64,000 nt of DNA, taken from positions 14,429,501 to 14,493,500 of the forward strand of contig JAWQUS010000008.1 in assembly GCA_036365455.1 (NCBI GenBank). Direction: 5' to 3'. The DNA comes from Macrosoma leucophasiata (lineage: Eukaryota > Arthropoda > Insecta > Lepidoptera > Hedylidae). Shown here piece by piece: positions 22,000 to 47,989 of this stretch (position 1 is its first letter; each line of letters starts with the position of its first letter). The notes below the pieces were generated by a model, which was not told the origin of the DNA, did not search any database, and worked only from the letters and a program-made list of their open reading frames with translations. Position numbers and translations under genes: made by a program.

Positions 22000-22200
22000 C
22001 ACCGACTACGAGGTCAGGTATCACATACCCCGGCGATGTTTGCGCAAGTATATCTCTAGTCGCCGCCGGCGCAACACAGAGCTCGATGCCGCATCTCACC
22101 TTCGACATGCTTACCTCCAGCTGCTGTAGCGGCGGGACTCGCATAGCAACAATAACATTAAATAATTGGCGTTTCAAAACTTCGCGGGTATGATATAGCC
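22000..22200. other. GC-rich island; possible promoter or first exon
   Basis: CpG-rich relative to its flanks. On the minus strand, an ATG at 22144 followed ten codons later by a donor (GTAAGC at 22114-22109) could be a first coding exon (MRVPPLQQLE). A second donor-like GTGAGA follows at 22100. No matching downstream exon was found. It could instead be a promoter of the plus-strand kinase gene. Confidence 0.25.
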
Positions 22201-22242
22201 CACCTCACTCACGCGGGTTAAAATGAGAAAATTATTGAAATT

Positions 22243-22360
22243 GTATTTATGTATGTATCTTCATGCCAGGTCCCATACGAGAAAGGCAGAGAATTTCGAA
22301 TATATATCTCGGTCCTGACTCGGTCCTGGTCTCGTGCTACTTCTACATTCATAAAATGAT
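22243..22360 (-). mobile_element. Degenerate RTE-type LINE 3' tail
   Basis: TGTATGTATCTTCATGCCAG followed by a decayed version of the tail found at 11.5 kb. It is older and more divergent than the other copies. It ends near the TIR element at 22378. Confidence 0.65.
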
Positions 22361-22377
22361 TCGAATTTGAAGCAAAT

Positions 22378-22946
22378 TGGTATATACCCCATTCAGATAA
22401 ACTTGGCACAAAAGGTAAACAGATATGGCGTACCGAAAAAATTTGTGATGTGAATGAGTGTGCTAGGTCCTTAGAATGAGTATTTAAATATGAAAGATCA
22501 CCAGTGAATGACATACATCCATCAAAAAATCGTATACTTTGTTTTGAAACATCTATATTGTACCTGTATTTTAATAAAGGAAGATTTTTTAAATGAACAG
22601 TTTTTTCCTGCAAAGAATTCAATTAAGTGATCATCATTTACATTGGAGTCTCTATCCTTGTTTTGTTCATTTAATCTCATCCCTATAACTGAACGTCAGA
22701 CTCGAACATAGTCTATTATAATCTGTAAATAGTAGTTGCGTCGTAATTACGAAAATTATAAATTAATGTAATTTACTAAGTGAATATGCACTGTTTTTTT
22801 ATGGAAATCAATGTGTAATGTAATAATGTGTTATAAACTAGTGTCCTCAAGCAATTGCAATGTGTAATTCTCCTGGAATATCGTAATTTGTGGAGGGATG
22901 TTTGTTTACCATTTGTGCCAAGCTTATCTGAACGGAGTATACCTAC
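22378..22946. mobile_element. TIR element of about 570 bp (MITE-like)
   Basis: The left end TATACCCCATTCAGATAAAC, then TTGGCACAAAAGGTAAAC, is matched in inverse at the right by GTTTACCATTTGTGCCAAGC, then TTATCTGAACGGAGTATACC. The arms are about 43 bp. The interior has no convincing ORF. Its right end abuts the retroposon at 22959. Confidence 0.75.
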
Positions 22947-22958
22947 TTTGTAAAATAT

Positions 22959-23310
22959 ATATATTTTTTTAATTTAAAATGGCATCGCTGTTATGCATAT
23001 GGCCACTGTCAAGTAAAACGATATTTCGTATACATTTAAAAGCAGCATTAAAGTTAAAAACAGTCAGTCAAGTGAGTCACAGTCAGTAATTAGAGTAAAG
23101 CGATGGCTACTTTACCAGAATATTTACAATGAAGTTTTGGAGGCAACCTGAAAGGCCGTGTTTTCGCACTGTTATTCTATTTCAATTTACACGGGCACTG
23201 TAATAAACCTATATCAAACAAAATGCCCCTATATAAAAAAAAATACACCAAGATAACGAAATAAAATAAGAGCACCACACTCCTTTCTTTCAAGGTTCCT
23301 ATCAAAACTG
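22959..23310 (-). mobile_element. Retroposon family E, copy 1
   Basis: It reads on the minus strand from the GTTTTG end near 23305 to a poly-A tail (poly-T at about 22963-22970 on plus). It is flanked by a 9-bp duplication GTAAAATAT (22950-22958 and 23311-23319). Internal blocks (GGCAACCTGAAAGGCC, AATAAACCTATATCAAACAA) are shared with copies at 41603 and 57860. Confidence 0.85.
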
Positions 23311-23817
23311 GTAAAATATCTTACTTCTTTTGTTTTGAATGACTGTTAATCCCATTTTCATGTTTGTTATCAGTTCTATTGAAATCTAATTTATCAAATT
23401 CACAGAGTTTGTAATCAAATTGACTGATTTTATAATTTTACTTTTGTAGGTAAGTATATTTAATAGGTCTGAGAATAAGTTGTAAACAATTTTTATACCA
23501 CTAAGGTGTTATAGACCTTGCTGTGATGGCTAGTAAGGCTATAATATCTGGATGTAGATTTATAGTAAGGGGTTTACAGACATAAGAACACTCACAGACA
23601 ATATACAATTTGTCAGTAGTCAGTTTAGATTGCTTCTTCAATTTGCTGGACATATTTTGTTGACTGTCAAACCTGTCAAAAAATATACATAGTCTATGGT
23701 CCTTGTGAACTGCATGCATACTTGCCACCTTCTTGACAAAAACATTGGTATGCTGTTAAAACATAGTTACATTACTTATGAAATAATATTTTAAATTTGG
23801 AAATATTTTATTTGCAG

Positions 23818-23898
23818 AGTGAGCCGTGTCTTGGGGGAAAAGCAACCCGGGCACTACGGTGGCCCCAGACACACCAGCGCCAGCACCCCAGCCTCCGG
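23818..23898 (+). other. Exon-like segment, possible 5' untranslated or alternative exon of the kinase gene
   Basis: An 81-bp GC-rich block sits between a good acceptor (TTATTTGCAG) and a donor (GTAAAT). The frame that would join in phase to the first kinase exon reads SWGKSNPGTTVAPDTPAPAP, but it meets a TGA near the exon start and has no ATG. It is therefore more likely untranslated. A second frame (SEPCLGGK...) is also open but would not join in phase. Confidence 0.4.
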
Positions 23899-26800
23899 GT
23901 AAATTGTTTCTTAACTATTACTTTTGTATAAATACCATGCCCAAGAGAAAATAAGCCTAAGCTCTGCTTAGATTTTGTAATAGAATCACGTAATTCAGCA
24001 CATGAGGGCCAAATTTTTGAGAATAAAAATGGCTGTACTTATTGGATCCCTGGTATATATATATCATTAAAATCGATTACCATACACACTTTCATCTCGT
24101 AGGAATTGATTTTTTCATTTCATTTCATTCAAATCGGTGCAGTGGTTTAGCCGTGAAAGCGTCACAGAGCTTAGACAGACAGACTTTCGCGTTCATTTTA
24201 TAAGTATGGATTACTTAGGTACTATTTTTTATATGATACATACCTGCAAACTCTCAAATGAATTTTTTACCTTAAATTTATAAAGAATAAGAGGCATTGA
24301 GAAATTGATCAGAAACTTAAAAACCAATGTCTACCTAATTCTATTGAACAATTATACACAAACTCACTTATTTCTAGCTTCTTTCCAGCCTATTATCTAA
24401 ACAACAATAGTAACGCTTTTTCATTAAAATCCATAACAAATTAAAACGTGATTACCATTTTAATCGTCACTTGCTGCGGCGACACCGACGACTGGCCAAT
24501 GCAATGTATATTCATGGAATTGAGAGTTTATTCAAAATCAATCATACAAAGCATTTGTTACCACAGCATAAGGTACCCTTGTGGTTTAAGCTGCAAGTTC
24601 CCTGATAACACGTTACTCAATTCTTTTTTATTTTATTCTTAATATTTTAGGGACTTTTGGTAAACTATGTCAGCCCCATCATAATACATTTATCTATGCT
24701 ATAAAACTACTGTACAGGTCTTACCTTTAGGCTATGACTGACAAACTTAATTAAAAATATCTAGCGCTCTCACTACAGGGACTACTTACTATACTATGAA
24801 CTAAACCTACATCTAAACGATTTACCTTTAAAGTATCAAATAAATTACATCTATCAAATTCGTACCGAACACATTCCATGATCAAGTGTTGAACATCCTC
24901 AACTACCTACTCCACAAATCGTACAGTGATTACGCTTACCTGAACGTAAGTTCACACTTGTTTTTCCTTGTCGAGCAGTCATATCCTGTACTAGATGTGC
25001 TGAATTAAACCTAATGTTTTTTGGACGAAGTCGGGGGCATACACAGCTAGTACCTATAATTCTAATATAAAAGTATCTGCTATCTGCCAGTGAAACAGTT
25101 GTAAGCAGAATAAGCTGACATACCTTATAAGCCCCCTAAATGTTTATTTTTTCCTGCTTTTACTATTTGTTGTTATAGAGAAACACGTCATCTGTGAAAA
25201 ATTCCACTTACTATCACGGACGGACGAATGGATGGACAACATACAGAGACACACATAGACAGACAGCAGAGTCTTAGAAATAATCCTTTGGTTACGGAAC
25301 TTTAAAAAATAATATTATAGATCCTTTGTACTACTACTATAAAGTTATTTTGCGGCGGGAAAACAACCATTTAAATTTCACTGTGTATACATAAATATAC
25401 AACTTGTAACAGGATTGAATGTACAACACAAAACTAGTTTGTTCAGAATCGATAACCGAATCGATTTCAGGCATTTTTAATATAGGTAATATGTTTGTCC
25501 CAAAATTAATTACAATTAGGGAAATTATGGTCACCACAAATATGGTGAACAGTCAATACAAACGAAAATGAGACCAACGTCGATCCAAAATAAAATGCTT
25601 GTCTCAATAAGTTTATTAGAGCTCGTTGAGACGTGCTATTTATTATAAATAATAATTTAAGAAATAAAATAGTAGAAATTAATCGTATTACTAGGGAGTG
25701 TTAAATAAGGGTACGCAGGTTACGCTACATCATATTGCAACAGTGTGCGTGTGGGAGTAGATTCGTGTTTTATGTGCGGCCGTAGGTAGAGGTAGGGTAA
25801 GTATGCATAGGGTGTGCATACTGTTCGTACAAATTGAGGACAACTTATTTCTTAAATTAAAAATATTAAATATATAAACATGTCATTTCAGTTCATGTAT
25901 TATGATTATAACTCGTTTTTCTAATCGGTGTGATAGAGAGTGTGCATTATTCCCGTTACATGTTGTATATTAATATTAAATCCATGATTCGGTAGGTTTT
26001 TTGTATCTCATGTATACATTATGCATAGCGTAAATGGTGATGATAATGACATTCGTTGGGGTATCTAATGAGATACCCCTAGACGCAATTGTGGGTTGCT
26101 ACTCTACTTCTACTACCATTGAGCCGAACGCAGGCGATAACGGTTCCATATTTCAATTCCCAAAAGACGATGCATCTCATAGCGTAAATGATAGATGTCT
26201 ATCGTCGGCCATATCTATCCGTTTACGTCACAATATTTTAGATAACTGACTAGTTATAGGTATATCTTTATAATTACTTACTGTAATGTTTACATGGCAG
26301 GGAACAAATTGCTACTCATAACTTTAGATGTGTTTTGGTTAGGCAATGTTTACTGAATAATAAACAAACACCCGCTAAATACGATGGGTATGATGTCATT
26401 GTTTCAAGATCTTAAGTCAACCACGCACTTCGGCGTATGTTTAAATTTAAATCGATAAAAAGGCATTCGAATATCAACATTTTCACCTTTGCCTCATTGA
26501 CCTATATGTACTTATTGCTTTGCCTTCATAATTTTATGAGCCTACTCTTAATCGTCACAAACAATACAAAATGAATTATTCCTATATTATGTTTATAGTA
26601 TTAAAAAAAAAATTATGTATTCCGCATGTCATTTACAAACCTACCAATGGTATAATATTTTATTGTTGTCACGATTTAAATTTTCATAAGTAGTTTCGTA
26701 TGTATTGTGTCGACAGAAGATGTTGCAAGTATTCGCTAACTACACAAATCCGTCAGTCGTTAGTTCACTCATTACTGCCACATCAAGGTTATGTGACAAA

Positions 26801-28637
26801 ATAAAACCTTTGTGAATTGGATGTTTAATTTCGTTTAGGTAGGTAGTTAAGTATATACATTTAATATGATTCCGTCGAGATATGCTTAGGGTGAAGTTCA
26901 TCAATATTCTAAACCGAGTTTAATCAGGGTTAAACTCAGTTTAGAATATTCTCGAGATGCAACTCTAGGTAAGTTAAATAATAAATAGTTTTATTTCATT
27001 GAGTGTAGCTCGCGAACCTACCTAAAACCTAAAACCTACGAACGCCTATCTAGTTAAATAATATTATATGTACGCTTCTAAATTTGAATGTCAATTAGGT
27101 ATGTAAACTTGGTTTTATTATGAACTCCGCTTTTATTGATTTAACTAAAATTGTCACGCCTTGATTAAAACACCGGCCAAATGCGGATTCTCGACGTATA
27201 CACAGGGTTCCTAAGCTATCTGAATACAACAATAAAACTATAACCTTTTATATATATTTTAAATTTTATGAAGTGGGCGAATGGTCATCTTTTGCCGGTT
27301 TTCTTTAGTAATCGTTTTTGTTTTAGTATTTAAATTTTAATTAATATTAATTTATCCTCCACAACTATTTCCGATATTTAAAAGATTTTTTTCACGCTAC
27401 ACGTGTATGGATGGATCATTTCGCTGATTTCATGATGTAGGTACATATGTAATATGCTTTCCATATTTGGGCTGAACCCAGTGCTTTGGAGCAAATGGGC
27501 TATGACAGACGGATGGCCACATTAGTAATTCTATAAAGATTCCGGTTTTATCTTTTAGAAAACAAATAGAGTTACGGTACCCTAAAAACTAGAAAATGCT
27601 TCGAACAAACTACCTACATTAGGTATTAAAACGAAGGAAGTAAATTAAGAGTCTGGTGTAAATAATCGACGATAATAACATTTTTTTTCGTATCGTCAGT
27701 AATCGTGAGCGACGCTAAGGTGTGTAATGGAATTAAAGATTCAGTTAGCTACGGTGACAAAATAGATCATCGCCATCGAAGCGTAGTTGTGGGACGATGA
27801 CCTCGCATAATTTTATTGTTTGCACTCTTTCTAGTTTCCTTTACAAAGGGACTCATTCATTTTGGAATTGATTCTAGGAATTATGTTTTGTTGTACTGTA
27901 GGCGATAAGCAATTCCTGATATTTAATGTCAAATACCTACTTAATACCGTTTGTTTTTGATAGTGCCAATGGTAAGTAAAATTGTTGTTAAATTTGATTT
28001 GAGTCTGATATTAATAAGTAAGTACTAGCCGTTGCCCGGCACCTAAGAAGTACTGTAAAGATTACATGGATATAGTAGGTATATGGATGTATTGTTATAA
28101 TCATTTTTGTAAAACAGCAATGTGCTGCTTAGTGCAGTATTGGTGTTTTCATAAACTTTCGTATTGATGACAGTTACATAACACGCCCTCTGGCCGTAGA
28201 ATGCTATAATCTGGGATGAAGGTTTCTTACGGGTGTGCATTAAGAGAGGATTGCCCATACTGGGCGGTCGGGGGCAAAAGTTTGTATATTAAAATAATGC
28301 TCTGTAGCGAATTATACTTACTGCAGGGGCAAGGTTCAATCATATGATTACAGTCATATTCATCCACAATGCTAGTCTGTCGCCAAAGTGTCAGTCATAT
28401 TTAATCATGTCTATCCTGAACTGCATTGAACTCGGATATACCTACACTTAGGTATACGGGAGTTTGAGTTTAAATAACATATTTTGCATATTATGTGTAA
28501 AAATGTGTCCTATAAATTAGTCAGTGGTCACAACTAGACTACTGAGACAGGCAGACAGGTATACTAATATCTGCGAATAATAATAAGTACATGAAAATAT
28601 AACTCTTATATTCATCGCTTCGATTTTGGTTTCATTT
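23899..28637. other. Long AT-rich stretch, intron or 5' flank of the kinase gene, with LINE-tail remnants
   Basis: No coding exon is supported. LINE or SINE tails with AAATCGGTGCAGTGGTTTAG and GACAGACAGA runs lie near 24060-24210; similar remnants are near 25160-25310 and 27380-27590. A 32-bp Penelope-end fragment (AGTTTTATTTCATTGAGTGT) is at 26986-27017. A hairpin is at 26903-26950. Confidence 0.5.
26903..26950. repeat. Hairpin with 20-bp stem and 8-nt loop
   Basis: AATATTCTAAACCGAGTTTA (26903-26922) pairs with TAAACTCAGTTTAGAATATT (26931-26950) with one G-T-type mismatch. Function unknown. Confidence 0.8.
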
Positions 28638-28645
28638 ACGCAAAC

Positions 28646-28920
28646 CAAGAGCAACACCGGACGGGAGTAGCCATTTGCAGGCTTTCCCCTCTCAAAGTAC
28701 AAGCCCAAATAAGCCTATACCTGTCGCCTAGATGTTTAAATGTGTGCGTGAAATTGTTTCTGTATTTTGTTAAAGTCAAGGTGTAAGTTTTGTAGTAATA
28801 GACGATTTTTGTAGATATCACATCCCCCCGTAAAAAATGACAGATTGTTTTGCATCGGTAATAAACGCTATGGCTACTCCCCTCCAGTCCGCCGCGGCCG
28901 GTGGCCCGTGTTGCTCTATG
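28646..28920. mobile_element. hAT-like MITE (family C), copy 1
   Basis: It ends in CCGTGTTGCTCTATG, and the inverse is seen at the left (CAAGAGCAACACCGG; two bases lost near the tip). A perfect 8-bp duplication ACGCAAAC flanks it (28638-28645, 28921-28928), which is the hAT signature. The left TIR lacks the GGGCCACCGGCCGCGG segment present in copies 3 and 4. Confidence 0.9.
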
Positions 28921-29958
28921 ACGCAAACAAACTAACAGCAATCATAAACAAACACTCACTCTTTCAACATAGACAATGCTTGAATTCGATTGGTCGCGAC
29001 TAGGTCATTTCGCCGAGCCGCAAGGAGACGTGCCTGATCGGCTGCGGTGTGTCCTTTTTATACCCCGCCACCGATGTGTCTATTTACGTGGCACTTTACA
29101 TTATTATTCGTCGACAAATATGTGTTTCTTTTCGCATACGTTATTCTATGTGAAATGTGATAATACCTGTGCTCTATAATTATGAGATCTACAAGTAGCA
29201 ATTTAGTATTGTTTTAACAATATGGGAAACTTGGTTTGTGTATCACATGGCGTATTTTTACACTACTTAATGGAGATTTTAGACTTGATGTACTTGCATA
29301 CTACCTACATACAAACGTCGTAACTACGTGTCAGTAGGAAAAGTTATCGTTTGTAATAATTCTGCACAGTTACTGAAATAATGTTCGGGATATGTCAATT
29401 CTTATGTAGCGATGAGCCTTTTACTATTAACAGCGAAGACTCTTATAATAGCAGCATTTCTCTCGACTCATACTCAAATGGTGATTCTCATTTCAAGATT
29501 TCTACTCTAAATTTATTTTATATATTTTTTTTATTATTATATTAATAATTTTTTCTTCAAACTTTTATTAGTACTCTGACTATCTAAATAATTCGTAAGG
29601 GTTCGGGTAGTAACAAAACTGAATTACTTGCAGTGTCAAGATGTTTTGATATCGGCGGGCATGTATGGAGAGAGTAAGTAATAATTTAAATACGGAAAAA
29701 TTACGCAAAGGTTGCAAAAACAGATTATCAGCTTCACATTCAGCCTGTCCTGCAAGTAATTTGGTAGGAAGAAACGTTATATTTTGAATTTTTGAACGTG
29801 TTCACCGAATAAGTTTTGTGTGTTTTTTTATGAATGATAAGATTATCTATCTTAGTATCATTTAGTGATTGATACCCACCGCCCTAGATGTGTTTGTGTT
29901 ATTAGGATGTTATTGTAGTTAACACTTGTTATTTGATTTTGTTACAGGGGTGCTGGAT

Positions 29959-42440
<12,482 letters not shown>

Positions 42441-43410
42441 ACATATTACACATTGCCAATATACTTTGACGTACCGACGTTGCCCAAGTATAGTTTGTAA
42501 AATTGGTCTGTGAATGTCACTTCAATGCGCATTGACGGATTTATGTTTGTAAAATTGACGTTGCAATTTGAGGCTAAAAACATTTTTCGCGCCGCCTTGT
42601 GATAAGATGGAGTCCGAATAATTCCTTCAACCTTAAAATTCGTTGGTGTAGTAACTGCAACCAATTTTTTTATTGAGTTAAGATATCAGGAGCTTGGAAG
42701 CGTGCAGTCCATATTGTAAATAATTAAGTGTAGCGCATATACATTTGCAAAATGTCTGCTTCAATTCTAATTAGTGCTCCAAATACATTTTTGCCACCTA
42801 CTCATTTAGATAAGGCGATTCATTAAAATCTAGTAAGATGTATGAGAGATGAAAATCAAATATCAACATGATATTTTGTCTATCATATTTTGTAGAAATT
42901 AATAAAAACAAAGTTTTAATCATCTGTTTTTATTGTCATGAAAAAGCAATCACATAATATTTTTTCCTATAATTCTGCTACTTCAGTAAGCTCTATTAAT
43001 GTGAATATAAATGCTTATAATTTCAATTACTGAAATACTCATTGAAACTGCCTCGTTTTTAGTACGTATAAAGCAGGGAACTATCGAACGCGTCCGTAAG
43101 CCGCAGAAAAAGGGCGTGATCTAGCTAATATATTTGTAGTTGTGCACACTATGTCTTGGATGTGTACCTGAGTGGTCAGATATCCGGGAGCTGGGCTGCT
43201 GAATGTGGCCAGACTTTGGATACTTGTCGCGGCTTACGGACGCGTCTCACATACTTTGTTATCACCAGTAGTAAATCGACCGGCTAAATTGATCGCTTTC
43301 GTCTTGGCTAGGTTTATCCTAAGTACTCATGACCGCGCGGACATTCACATAACAGCATAGGTAATAAATAGGCACGCGCGGGTCGCGCGGCTACCTAGCA
43401 TAAACATTAT
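42441..43410. other. 3' flank / 3' UTR of trc
   Basis: AT-rich, non-coding. A candidate poly(A) signal AATAAA lies at 42901-42906. ORFs (42446-42664 minus, 43172-43360) lack any protein signal. Confidence 0.45.
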
Positions 43411-43412
43411 AG

Positions 43413-43565
43413 TCTAACCCCCTTACTCATGAACGTACATTAGATATGTTTTAGCTATATAATGCTTTGTCTTTGTTAGTTGCATTGTCAAACGTGCAGG
43501 CTAGAAAAATACAAAGAAGAGATTAGCAACACTTTAGCTAAAATATGTTTATGAATAAGGGGGTA
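43413..43565. mobile_element. Short MITE (family D), copy 1
   Basis: Begins CTAACCCCCTTACTCATGAA and ends GTTTATGAATAAGGGGGTAA (inverted ends). Its sequence reappears in reverse orientation at 57132-57285 (TTGCTAATCT, AGCTAAAAC, TTTGTCTTTG blocks). Confidence 0.85.
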
Positions 43566-45366
43566 AGATCCCGCCGCTTAAATCTGCAGGTACCAATTTT
43601 TTTTTTAATGAAATTACTTTTTTACAAATTATTCATTTATTTATTTCAGTAAAGGATGGTTGCATGGTAAAAAATTACAAGAGGATTGTACCCGTACTTT
43701 ACGTTACTAAGAAATATCCTATCATATTTTTATCTCTCAAATCCTTTATGTATTGTAGATACATCGGTATGAATAAGACCAACTAGTAAGACAATCACTA
43801 TGTAGTCATGCTTCCATTGACACACGCCTTATAAGAGTATTTAGAGCTTGTGTTACAAAACGTGTATTTCACAGAATATTCTTATATCAATGTCGCGGCG
43901 AAGTGAATATTTCATAATGATTACGTAATTATTTAAGTTTTCGGGCCAATAGCAATGTTTATATGGATACCAAAGTAAGATAAATAGAAAATACAGCCGA
44001 CTTGTGTACGTCAATCTATATTGGCGACAGTGAAAATGTATAGGATTCGATGCGATGTATTGACATCATAGCACGCCAGGCACTGTCAGGCCGTGTTTGT
44101 ATAGGCGCGTTGCATGCAATATTTTGTATCTGGCATACTTAGCACGAGAGTCGCACGCGTTATTTATACACGATCATGATGTATTCTTTTACAAATATGT
44201 AAATGCAATATTAAGTATATGCATAGTACGAGTCAAGAGTACATAGAAATCGCTTAGACATTCAAAATGAGCACGCTCAGGCAGACTTTTCTGTCACTGA
44301 ATAGCACTCAAAGGATAATTTGACGCGAAACATTTTTTAATAATACTATTCCTTTACATTTTATGTAAATGCGGATACCTTGTATCCATACGCAAGTCTC
44401 TAAGTACAAACATTCTCAAGGCTCGTAATATATTATGTTTAGGCGTTTTATTTAGTTGCCGTATCATCTGTATTTTATACACGGAATAGTGCGTGCGCTG
44501 CATGTTTATTTTCAAGACCTGTAATATAGATATTAGAGTACTGGACTGAACCTATGGTGATTTGGTAAACATTTTTGAGTTATTCGATATATTTATCGGA
44601 GTGTGGTAACACATTCAAAATTCAATGGTATGTGTAAAATTATAGCGTCGAAATTCTATTTCTAACATTAAAAATATAATATATTTCTGAAACATTGGGA
44701 TCAATAAATAGTTTAAAACCATGTATAATTGATGATCTATGGACTATTTTTGGAATATTTTTCCGTTATGTACACTGAGCAATACACCTGAGCCTGCTCG
44801 AGTCTGCGCTAGTGCCTGAGTGTGTTGGAATAGATATGAACAAAACGCTTCTTACAATATTTTATCGTTTGATTTTTTGTTTGTATATCATTCATAATTA
44901 ATTGTTTTCTGTACGTATTGTGAGTTTATAACGTTTAATTAGTTACTCCTATTTTGATAATTTTATTATAGCCGAGATTGATATATGTTATTATGCATGT
45001 GCACCTATGTCGACATAATTGGAATTTTCGAATGGTCACTTGATTGAAACAATAAAATAGTGTACATCTATGTCACCATCAATCCTATTGTAATACTGCA
45101 AACAATTCTATCTTTTGCACGTGCGTTTATTTTATTATTTTATCAAACGCTATTGTTCCTCTTAGGATTGTTGGGGAATACCTTGAGATGGGCTCTCTTA
45201 GGTTATTTATAATAGTGACTAGATTTGATTTGTTTGATTTTAGGAGTAATGTTAAACTTGTCACACATTATTTATTAACAGACAAGTCCGTTTCTTAGTT
45301 TATTAAAACGACAGCGATTGATGACAGATAGTGTTAGGATTATCATGTGTCCGGTTAACGTGTAAG
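43566..45366. other. AT-rich intergenic sequence, nothing recognised
   Basis: No ORF above chance and no recognised repeat boundary. It may hold the distal 3' UTR of trc. Confidence 0.35.
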
Positions 45367-46202
45367 GGTGCTTACATAGTAAAACAGGTCGCCGGTACAG
45401 AATAATCGACCCGGATCGGTACCTATCGGTGCAGGCTTCACTCAAATAAAGAAACAGTAATCTGTCTGCAGTGACAACGACGGCCTCCAGGTGGACGAAT
45501 TTTTTTTTACTTTTGGAAAGTGTTTATTTTGAATGTAGGAAGAAAAGAACAGCGAGTCCCTTATATTAACTGTATAATAAAATATGGGTGCTATTATCAT
45601 TTATTTTCACAAGACAAAGTTTGAGTTTTATTATATTACAAGGATGACACAAGGAACATGTAATTACATACTGTTTGAGGTTTCCTACCACCGGTTTGCC
45701 ATCATCCCGTCTTGGCGCATGCTTAACAATGTGACCTCTTTGAATGTGTAGGTACCCTTTCAGACGAGGCGAAATAAAGGCATTTCTAAAATTGGCACAG
45801 ATTTAACGGGGAAATGTCGAATATACAGAAAGCTGTGTAACATAAAACCTCCTTGTTAATACAATAGTACATCGCTTTATTTAGCCTGGGTTGCACCACG
45901 ATACATTTTTACATCCTTCTCTAACTTTAACAGATTTCTTTAAGTTAGAGAAGGTGAAATGTTACAATAACTTTAACAAACCTCGTGCATCCCTGGTATA
46001 GAGATGATGTTACTGGTATGTTCAATCCAACATTTCACTAAAAGAACACACACACTACACCGCCCAACGTAAAACCGTACGAGACTGTCCCGGTTAACCT
46101 GTTTCTTTATGTGTCATGTGTCATCTTATGAAATAGTATAGTAATATTACACTAGCACTGACCAGTATGGTCGATACCGGCAACCTGTGTCACATGAGCA
46201 CC
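45367..46202. mobile_element. Possible TIR element of about 840 bp
   Basis: GGTGCTTACATAGTAAAACA, then GGTCGCCGGTA, at the left resembles in inverse TACCGGCAACCTGTGTCACA, then TGAGCACC, at the right, with several mismatches. Non-coding. Weakly supported. Confidence 0.4.
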
Positions 46203-47984
46203 TCTAGTATGCTCACATATAGAAAAAGTGGCTGGTTCCGACAAGTCCCTTCTGGTCGGTACCGCAAGCACCCTGGCTTAACGTGTAGGTACTATTATAA
46301 AGAAGTCGTTGCGAAGAAATTTCGCAATCTGAGAACAGAAATACATTATAATCTGCGCCCAGTGAAAATAATTCTTTTGCGATTTGAAAATGCAGATGCG
46401 AAATCGTATGAACGAAGACATCTTAAAAAGACCTTTAATCCTTTAAAATGATGGATCCAATAAGAAACAATCCAATGATGGATCTAATAATTTTATCTTC
46501 TTCAAAACTCCTTTCCTTAAAATTGATGGATGGATGGATGAATGATATTTTGCTTTATAAAACCATGTTTCGATGTACACCCGCCTTTTGTAGCGGCACA
46601 AATTTCGTATTCCGCGTTTAGAGTGACCAAGAAGTCTCAGGATTGTTACGTAAAACGCCTGCGTATACGCAATAAGTTCGTATACGTCAAAGCATATGGA
46701 TCAAATACTAATGGGTAATATTTATTACATCCTTGGGAGATAATTGTACTAGTCTTCCGCCTCAAATATTAAATGTACATTTATTTTGTTACACCCTCTA
46801 TGGTTTTGTCAATTTACTCATACCTTTGAGTGCGATAATCTCAGTGCGGTTGGAATGAGATAAATTGTAATTCGAATTCACAGAATATGTATTGTCAATT
46901 CAGCATCACTTTTTCTAATGGATATCGTCACGCTCAATATTTATAGCTTGTAGGAGACATGGTCTAGTAAGATTTATTTCGTAATCAGTAATATTTTTTT
47001 ATCAATAAATAATTTTGGCAAAATTCCAAACAGGCGCACATGTGCATACTTTAAAATTAAACGAAAAAAAAGTGTTTGATCTTGATTAACTGATAAAAAT
47101 ATTTTGACAGAAAGTAAAAGTTAAAATAAGTAACATTAGTAAGTTTTATTAACCAGATAAAGCTTAAAATATTTATTGATAATATATTTTATGAAACTGA
47201 GTTAGTCGGTTATCTGTAATTACGCCGATTTCCATAACATGTATTCTTTCCCACCACACAACACATATTGTCAATATACGTAGAGTTCTAGTTCTCATGT
47301 AACGCTTGAATCTGTTATTTATTGTTCATGAAATTATATTAGAGACCTTATCGCGCCTTTAACCAGTTAAACTTACTCTCCCCATATCGTTCATGAAGCG
47401 CAGTCCATTAGTTTCAAAATTTCGCAAAAATCTAGTTAATCATGACAAACATAAACAGGCAATAAAAATCCAGAAACGGTTATTTTGGGATCACGTCACA
47501 TCTCTTGACGTCGTTGTAGCAATTGCTTTTATGAAATACAAGGCAGAATTTTTCATGTATTTATTTTGAACTTTATGGCCTGAATATTTTAAATTATTAT
47601 CTCTCAGGATCACTGTCTAGATTCTTATCGCCTACAAGGCCTACATAATAACTACATCACATTTCGACACCTTATAGGTATTTACCTACGTGAATATATA
47701 AATAAATGAAGCTTTATGAATTGCTTCAAATTATGATCTATAAAATGATAACCTAGCTTTGATGTAGTCGGGTAAAAAAAATATATTATAAATACATGTA
47801 ACATAACAATAATAAGTTGAATATAAAATGCTTGTTATACGTAAGCATCACTCTTTGTGTTCACATTTTACACGATATAAAATATATTGCATTTTCACTG
47901 TGTGAAATGAATCTATTGTTAGGACAGACTGTGAAAAATTTTAATAATTATTGACAAAGGTTTTTAGTCTAAGATCCATCACCT
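46203..47984. other. AT-rich intergenic sequence, nothing recognised
   Basis: The ORF at 46167-46451 has no domain. No repeats recognised. Confidence 0.35.
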
Positions 47985-47989
47985 ATCTG

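Noticed and set aside
28636..28941. Minus-strand ORF with an RATRATGRGGLEG-type peptide, recurring near 34.4 and 53.6 kb
   Set aside because: The recurring peptide is only translation of the hAT-like MITE's right inverted repeat; it recurs because the MITE does.
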